A stretch of 64,000 bases of DNA from positions 314,794,235 to 314,858,234 of the forward strand of contig NC_081405.1 in NCBI RefSeq assembly GCF_030272615.1, read 5' to 3'. A model generated the notes under the pieces. The model saw only the letters and a list, made by a program, of their open reading frames with translations. It searched no databases and was not told where the DNA came from. The position numbers and the translations under genes are program-made. Shown piece after piece: positions 58,370 through 64,000 of the stretch (its first letter is position 1; each line of letters starts with the position of its first letter). Source of the DNA: Cryptomeria japonica (lineage: Eukaryota; Streptophyta; Pinopsida; Cupressales; Cupressaceae).

Positions 58370-59510
58370 CTATCACCTCCTTTATCTATCACTTGTCTAT
58401 CTATACTTATATAATATATTTTATATATCTCTTTGTTCTCTACTTATGTCACTTATTTTCTCATTCTATGTAGATAAATAAATTCCCAAGTTACATGTAT
58501 CTCTGCATATATCTCCATCTTTCTATTCATATCTCTTCCTCTCCCACTCCATCATTGTCACTCCTTATTTCTATATTTCTCTCTAATAATCTCTCTTCTC
58601 TCTATTTATCTCCCTCCTTTACCTTATCCTACCTATACTTATATATTACTTGTCTCTATCACCTCCTTTCTCTCCCTATCTTGTCCCCTCTCTCTCTATA
58701 TCCCTATAGATCTATCTTCATGTGTATTTATATTTCATTATCTCTAAATCTCACTTATTCACTCCATCTCTCCCTCCATTTATCTTACTCTCTCTATCAT
58801 GTTCTATCCATATCTATCTCTATCTCCATCTTCACATCTCCATCTCTTTCCCTATCAATATCTCTTTTTATATGTTTGTCTATCTTTATATATATTCCTC
58901 TATACATGATTAATCTACTTCTCTGTCTCTTCCTCTATCGCCCTCTTGAAGTATCTTTCCCTTTCTCTACTTTTATCTCTCTATTTACTCGATCTTTATA
59001 TATCTTTTGCTCTCTTCCCACATCCTTCTCTATAGTGCCTATATATATATCTCTATATCTTCCTCTTTTTCTCTCACACTTTCTATCTATCCCTATCTAT
59101 AATTTCTATATCTCTTTATCACTCTCTTGCACTATCTATATATCTCTATCTATCGATATTTCTCTTCCTTTATATCTCTCTATGTCTTCCTTTTTTTATC
59201 TCTCTCTTTACCCCTCTTTGTCCATTTTTCTCTATCTCTTCATATATTTATCTTTGTCTTTACCTCTCTCTTTCTCTATATCTATTCACCTCCCTCTCCC
59301 ATTATCTTCATCTTTTATCTCTATCTTCCTCTCTCCTTTTCAATATCTAGATATGTCTACCTCTTTCTATCTATCCTTGTCCTTTAGTTTTTCTCCCTCT
59401 CACTTCATACTCCTTAATATCTATATCTCTATTTATGTCCTTGTCCTTTAGTTCTTTTCCATCTCTTTATTTCTTCATCTCTCTTCACCTTTATATCTCT
59501 CCTTATTTGA
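58370..59510 (+). repeat. pyrimidine-rich low-complexity tract
   Basis: About 1.1 kb made mainly of TCTCTATCTATC-like words on the plus strand, with few G. The long open frame at 58495-59451 (Ser, Leu, Tyr, Ile rich) comes from this composition and is not a gene. Confidence 0.85.
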
Positions 59511-59514
59511 AAAT

Positions 59515-62500
59515 TAGTATATATGGTCTCCTAAGGGGTTATATTGTGTCCTAAGGGGTCATAGAACATCATATGACCCCTTAGGACACAACATGACCCT
59601 TAACGACACCATATGGTCTCCTAAAGGGTCATATGGTGTCATAAGGGGTCATAAAACACCATATGACCCCTTAAGACACAATAAGACTCCTAATGACACC
59701 ATATGGTGTCCTAAGGGGTCACAAGACACCAAATGACCCCTTAGGACAACATACAACCCCTAATGACACAATGTGGCATCCTAAAGTGTCATATTGTGTG
59801 CTAAGGGGTCATAGGACACCATATGACCCCTTAGGATACCATACGACCCATAGCACCATATAGTGTCCCAAGGGGTCATATGGTGTCTTAAGGGGTCAAA
59901 GAATGTCATATGACCAATTAGGACACAATACGACCCATGACGACACCTCAGGGGCCATATAGTATCATAAGGGGTCATAATGCACCATATGACCCCTTAT
60001 AACACCATACGATCCCTTACGACACCATATGGTGTCCTAAGGGGTCATATAACACCATATGACCCCTTATAACACAAGAAGACCCATAACAACATGATAT
60101 GGTGTCCTTAGGGGTCATATAGTGTCAAGAGACACCATATGACCCCTTAGGACACAATATGACCCCTAATGATACCTAAGGGGTCATATGGTGTCCTAAG
60201 GGGTTATATGATGTCCTAGGAGCCTTTAGGACATAATATGACCCCTTAGCACACCATAAAACCGCTAATCACACCATATGACCCGTTATGATACAATATG
60301 ACCACTAACAACACCTAAGGGGTCATAGTGTGTCCTAAGGGGTCATAAGACACCATATGACCCCTAATGACACTATATGGTGTCTTAAGGGGTCATATTG
60401 TGTCCTAAGGGTTCATAGGAAACCATATGACCTGTAACGACACAAAATGACACCTAACGATACCTAAGGGGTCATATGGTGTTCTAAAGGGTCATAGGAC
60501 ACCATATGACCCCTTAGCACACCATACAACCCCTAATGACACCATATGGTGTCCTAAGGGGTCATACGACACCAAATGACCCCTTAGGACAACATACAAC
60601 CCCTAATGACACAATGTGGCATCCTAAAGTGTCATATTGTGTCTTAAGGGGTCATAGGACACCATATGACCCCTTAGGATACCATATGACCCATAGCACC
60701 ATATAGTGTCAAAAGGGGTGATATGGTGTCTTAAGGGGTCAAAGAATTTCATATGACCAATTAGGACACAATACGACCCATGACGACACCTAAGAGGCCA
60801 TATAGTGTCATAAGGGGTCATAAGACACCATATGACCTCTTATAACACCATACGATCCCTTACGACACCATATGCTGCCCTAAGGGGTCATATAACACCA
60901 TATGACCCCTTATAACACAACAAGACCCATAACAACATGATATGGTGTCCTTAGGGGTCATATAGTGTCAAGAGACACCATATGACCCATTAGGACACAA
61001 TATGACCCCTAACGATACCTAAGGGGTCATATGGTGTCCTAAGGGTTTATATGATGTCCTAGGAACCTTTAGGACACAATATGACCCCTTAGCACACCAT
61101 AAAACCCCTAATCACACCATATGACCCGTTACGATACAATATGACCCCTAACAACACCTAAGGGGTCATAGTGTGTCCTAAGGGGTCATAGGACACCATA
61201 TGACCCCTAACGACACTATATGGTGTCTTAGGGGGTCATATTGTGTCCTAAGGGTTCATAGGAGACCATATGACCTGTAACGACACAAAATGACACCTAA
61301 CGATACCTAAGGGGTCATATGGTGTTCTAAGGGGTCATAGGACACCATATGACCCCTTATCACACCATACAACCCCTAATGACACAATATGGTGTTCTAA
61401 GGGGTCATAGGACACCATATGACCCCTTAGCACACCATACAACCCCTAATGACACCATATGGTGTTATAAGGGGTCATAGATCACCATATGACCCCTTAA
61501 GACACCATATGATGCATACTGATACTATATGGTGTCCTAAGGGGTCATAGGATACCATATGACCCCTTAGGATACCATATGACCCATAACAACATAATAT
61601 GGTATCCTAGAGGGCCATAGAACACCATACAACCCATAACGATGCAATCTAGTGTCTAAAGGGGTCATAAGACAGAATATTGCCTAAGGGGTTATACCAT
61701 GTCCTAAGGGGTCATAAAACATCATAAGACCCCTTAGGACACAATATGACCCTTAACAACACCATATGGTCTCCTTAAGGGTCATATGGTGTCATAAGGG
61801 GTCATAAAACACCATATGACCCCTTAAGACACAATAAGACCCCTAATGACACCATATGGTGTTCTAAGGGGTCATAAGACACCAAATGACCCCTTAGGAC
61901 AACATACAACCCCTAATTACACAATGTGGCATCCTAAAGTGTCATATTGTGTCCTAAGGGGTCATAGGACACCATATCACCCCTTAGGATACCATATGAC
62001 CCATAGCACCATATAGTGTCCCAAGGGGTCATATGGTGTCTTATGGGGTCAAAGAATATCATATCACGAATTAGGACACAATACGACCCATGATGACACC
62101 TAAGGGGCCATATAGTGTCATAAGGGGTCATAAGACACCATATGACCCCTTATAACACCATACGATCCCTTACGACACGATATGGTGTCCTAAGGGGTCA
62201 TATAACACCATATGACCCCTTATAACACAAGAAAACCCATAACAACATGATATGGTGTCCTTAGGCGTCATATAGTGTCAGGAGACACCATATGACCCCT
62301 TAGGACATAATATGACCCCTAACGATACCTAAGGGGTCATATGGTGTCCTAAGGGGTTATATGATGTCCTAGGAACCTTTAGGACATAATATGACCCCTT
62401 AGCACACCATAAAACCCCTAATGACACCATATGACCCGTTACGATACAATATGACCCCTAACAACACCTAAGGGGTCATAGTGTGTCCTAAGAGGTCATA

Positions 62501-64000
62501 GGACACCATATGACCCCTAACGACACTATATGGTGTCTTAAGGGTTCATATTGTGTCCTAAGGGTTCATAGGAGGCCATATGACCTGTAACGACACAAAA
62601 TGACACCTAACGATACCTAAGGGGTCATATGGTGTTCTAAGGGGTCATAAGACACCATATAACCCCTTAGCACACCATACAACCCCTAATGACACCATAT
62701 GGTGTTCTAAGGGGTCATAGAACACCATATGACCCCTTAAGACACCATATGATGCATACTAATACTATATGGTGTCCTAAGGGGTCATAGGATACCATAT
62801 GACCCCTTAGGATACCATATGACCCATAACAACATAATATGGTGTCCTAGAGGGCCATAGAACACCATACGACCCCTTAGAACACCATACGACCCATAAC
62901 GATGCCATCTAGTGTCTGAAGGGGTCATAAGACACAAGATTGCCTAAGGGGTTATATCATGTCCTAAGGTATCATAAAACATCATAAGACCCCTTAGGAC
63001 ACAATTTGACCCTTAACGACACCATATGGTCTCCTAAAGGGTCATATAGTGTCATAAGGGGTAATAAAACACCATATGACCCCTTAAGACACAATAAGAC
63101 CCCTAATGATGCCATATGGTCTCCTAAGGGGTCATAAGACACCAAATGACCCCTTAGGACAACATACAACCCCTAATGACACAATGTGGCATCCTAAAGT
63201 GTCATATTGTGTCCTAAGGGGTCATAGGACACCATATGACCCCTTAGGATACCATATGACCCCTTAGGATACCATACGACCCATAGCACCATATAGTGTC
63301 CCAAGGGGTCATATGGTGTCTTAAGGGGTCAAAGAATGTCATATAACCAATTAGGACACAATACGACCCATGATGACACCTAAGGGGCCATATAGTGTCA
63401 TAAGGGGTCATAAGACACCATATGACCCCTTATAACACCATACGATCCCTTACGACACCATATGGTGTCCTAAGGGGTCATATAACACCATATGACCCCT
63501 TATAACACAAGAAGACCCATAACAACATGATATGGTGTCCTTAGGGGTCATATAGTGTCAAGAGACACCATATGACCCCTTAGGACACAATATGACCCCT
63601 AACGATACCTAAGGGGTCATATGGTGTCCTAAGGGGTTATATGATGTCCTGGGAACCTTTAGGACTTAATATGACCCCTTAGCACACCATAAAACCCCTA
63701 ATGACACCATATGACCAGTTACGATACAATATGACCCCTAAAAACACCTAAGGGGTCATAGTGTGTCGTAAGGGGTCATAAGACACCATATGACCCCTAA
63801 CGACACTATATGGTGTCTTAAGGGGTCATATTGTCTCCTAAGGGTTCATAGGAGACCATATGACCTGTAACGACACAAAATGACACCTAACGATACCTAA
63901 GGGGTCATATGGTGTTCTAAGGGGTCATAGGACACTATATGACCCCTTAGCACACCATACAACCCCTAATGACACCATATGGTGTTCTAAGGGGTCATAG
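59515..64000. repeat. satellite-like array of a 20-bp unit in both orientations
   Basis: The array is built of ACACCATATGACCCCTTAGG and its reverse complement CCTAAGGGGTCATATGGTGT, with variants. Units in opposite orientation often meet at ACACCATATGGTGT, so hairpins are possible throughout. A local 70-bp period is seen at 61331, 61401 and 61471. A marker phrase with ACAATGTGGCATCCTAAAGT recurs at about 59768, 60611, 61921 and 63181, which shows larger repeats of about 0.84, 1.31 and 1.26 kb. The array runs off the right edge. The 65-residue frames in it are repeat-derived. Confidence 0.9.

Noticed and set aside
58495-59451. 318-codon open frame on the plus strand
   Set aside because: It lies in the pyrimidine-rich tract, and its Ser/Leu/Tyr/Ile content only reflects TCT, CTA and TAT words.
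59781-63169. Repeated 65-residue frames on the minus strand
   Set aside because: They are translations of satellite units; the same peptide recurs with each higher-order repeat.
59515-64000. CRISPR-like look of regularly spaced short repeats
   Set aside because: There are no unique spacers, the units occur in both orientations, and the context is a plant genome.
1-64000. tRNA or rRNA genes
   Set aside because: Only the short tRNA-complementary primer sites were found; no cloverleaf-like gene with A and B boxes was noticed.

Overview
This window looks like repeat-dominated nuclear DNA of a seed plant. The evidence is L1-type LINEs, Copia LTR retrotransposons primed by initiator Met-tRNA, nested insertions, and one spliced plant class IV (GH19) chitinase gene. 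The density of old, decayed elements and the chitinase type would fit a conifer or other gymnosperm, but the sequence alone does not prove that.

Layout. (1) From before base 1 to about 15245 lies a dead LINE on the plus strand. It carries ORF1 (DUF4283-like plus CCHC), ORF2 (endonuclease, RT, RNase H) and an unusual third ORF. It is split at 3539/11098 by element A (3540-11097, minus), an LTR element without a pol gene. (2) Element B (15428-20238, minus) is a short-LTR Copia element with a perfect 5-bp target duplication. (3) From 20239 to 29230 is the least repeat-like stretch. Its only intact gene is a three-exon class IV chitinase on the minus strand (25580-26475), with a TATA box and poly(A) signals. 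(4) At 29230-30270 is a LINE tail fragment. (5) From 30708 to about 56135 is a set of nested insertions: Copia element C (minus) was split by Copia element D (34568-54412, minus). D was split by an unassigned DNA block F (36752-49603), and F was split by element E (39321-46607, plus), a second pol-less LTR element of the same family as A. (6) At about 56137-57880 is a third, truncated member of that family, G. (7) From 57880 to the end there are small inverted and direct repeats, a pyrimidine-rich tract (58370-59510) and a satellite-like array (59515 to the end) built from a 20-bp unit in both orientations.

How it fits together. Elements A, E and G share an LTR design, a Met-tRNA primer site, an ORF1 with coiled-coil and four CCHC knuckles, and (in A and E) a second ORF of about 1,020-1,060 codons with no recognised function. 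They show no integrase, RT or RNase H. Their polypurine tract and 3' internal end match those of the pol-bearing Copia elements C and D next to them, so they were probably mobilised by Copia enzymes supplied in trans. Almost every transposon ORF is broken by in-frame stops, strikingly often TAG, with the reading frame otherwise kept. This fits C-to-T decay at CAG (CHG) sites in methylated DNA. The chitinase is the only gene here I would expect to make a functional protein.
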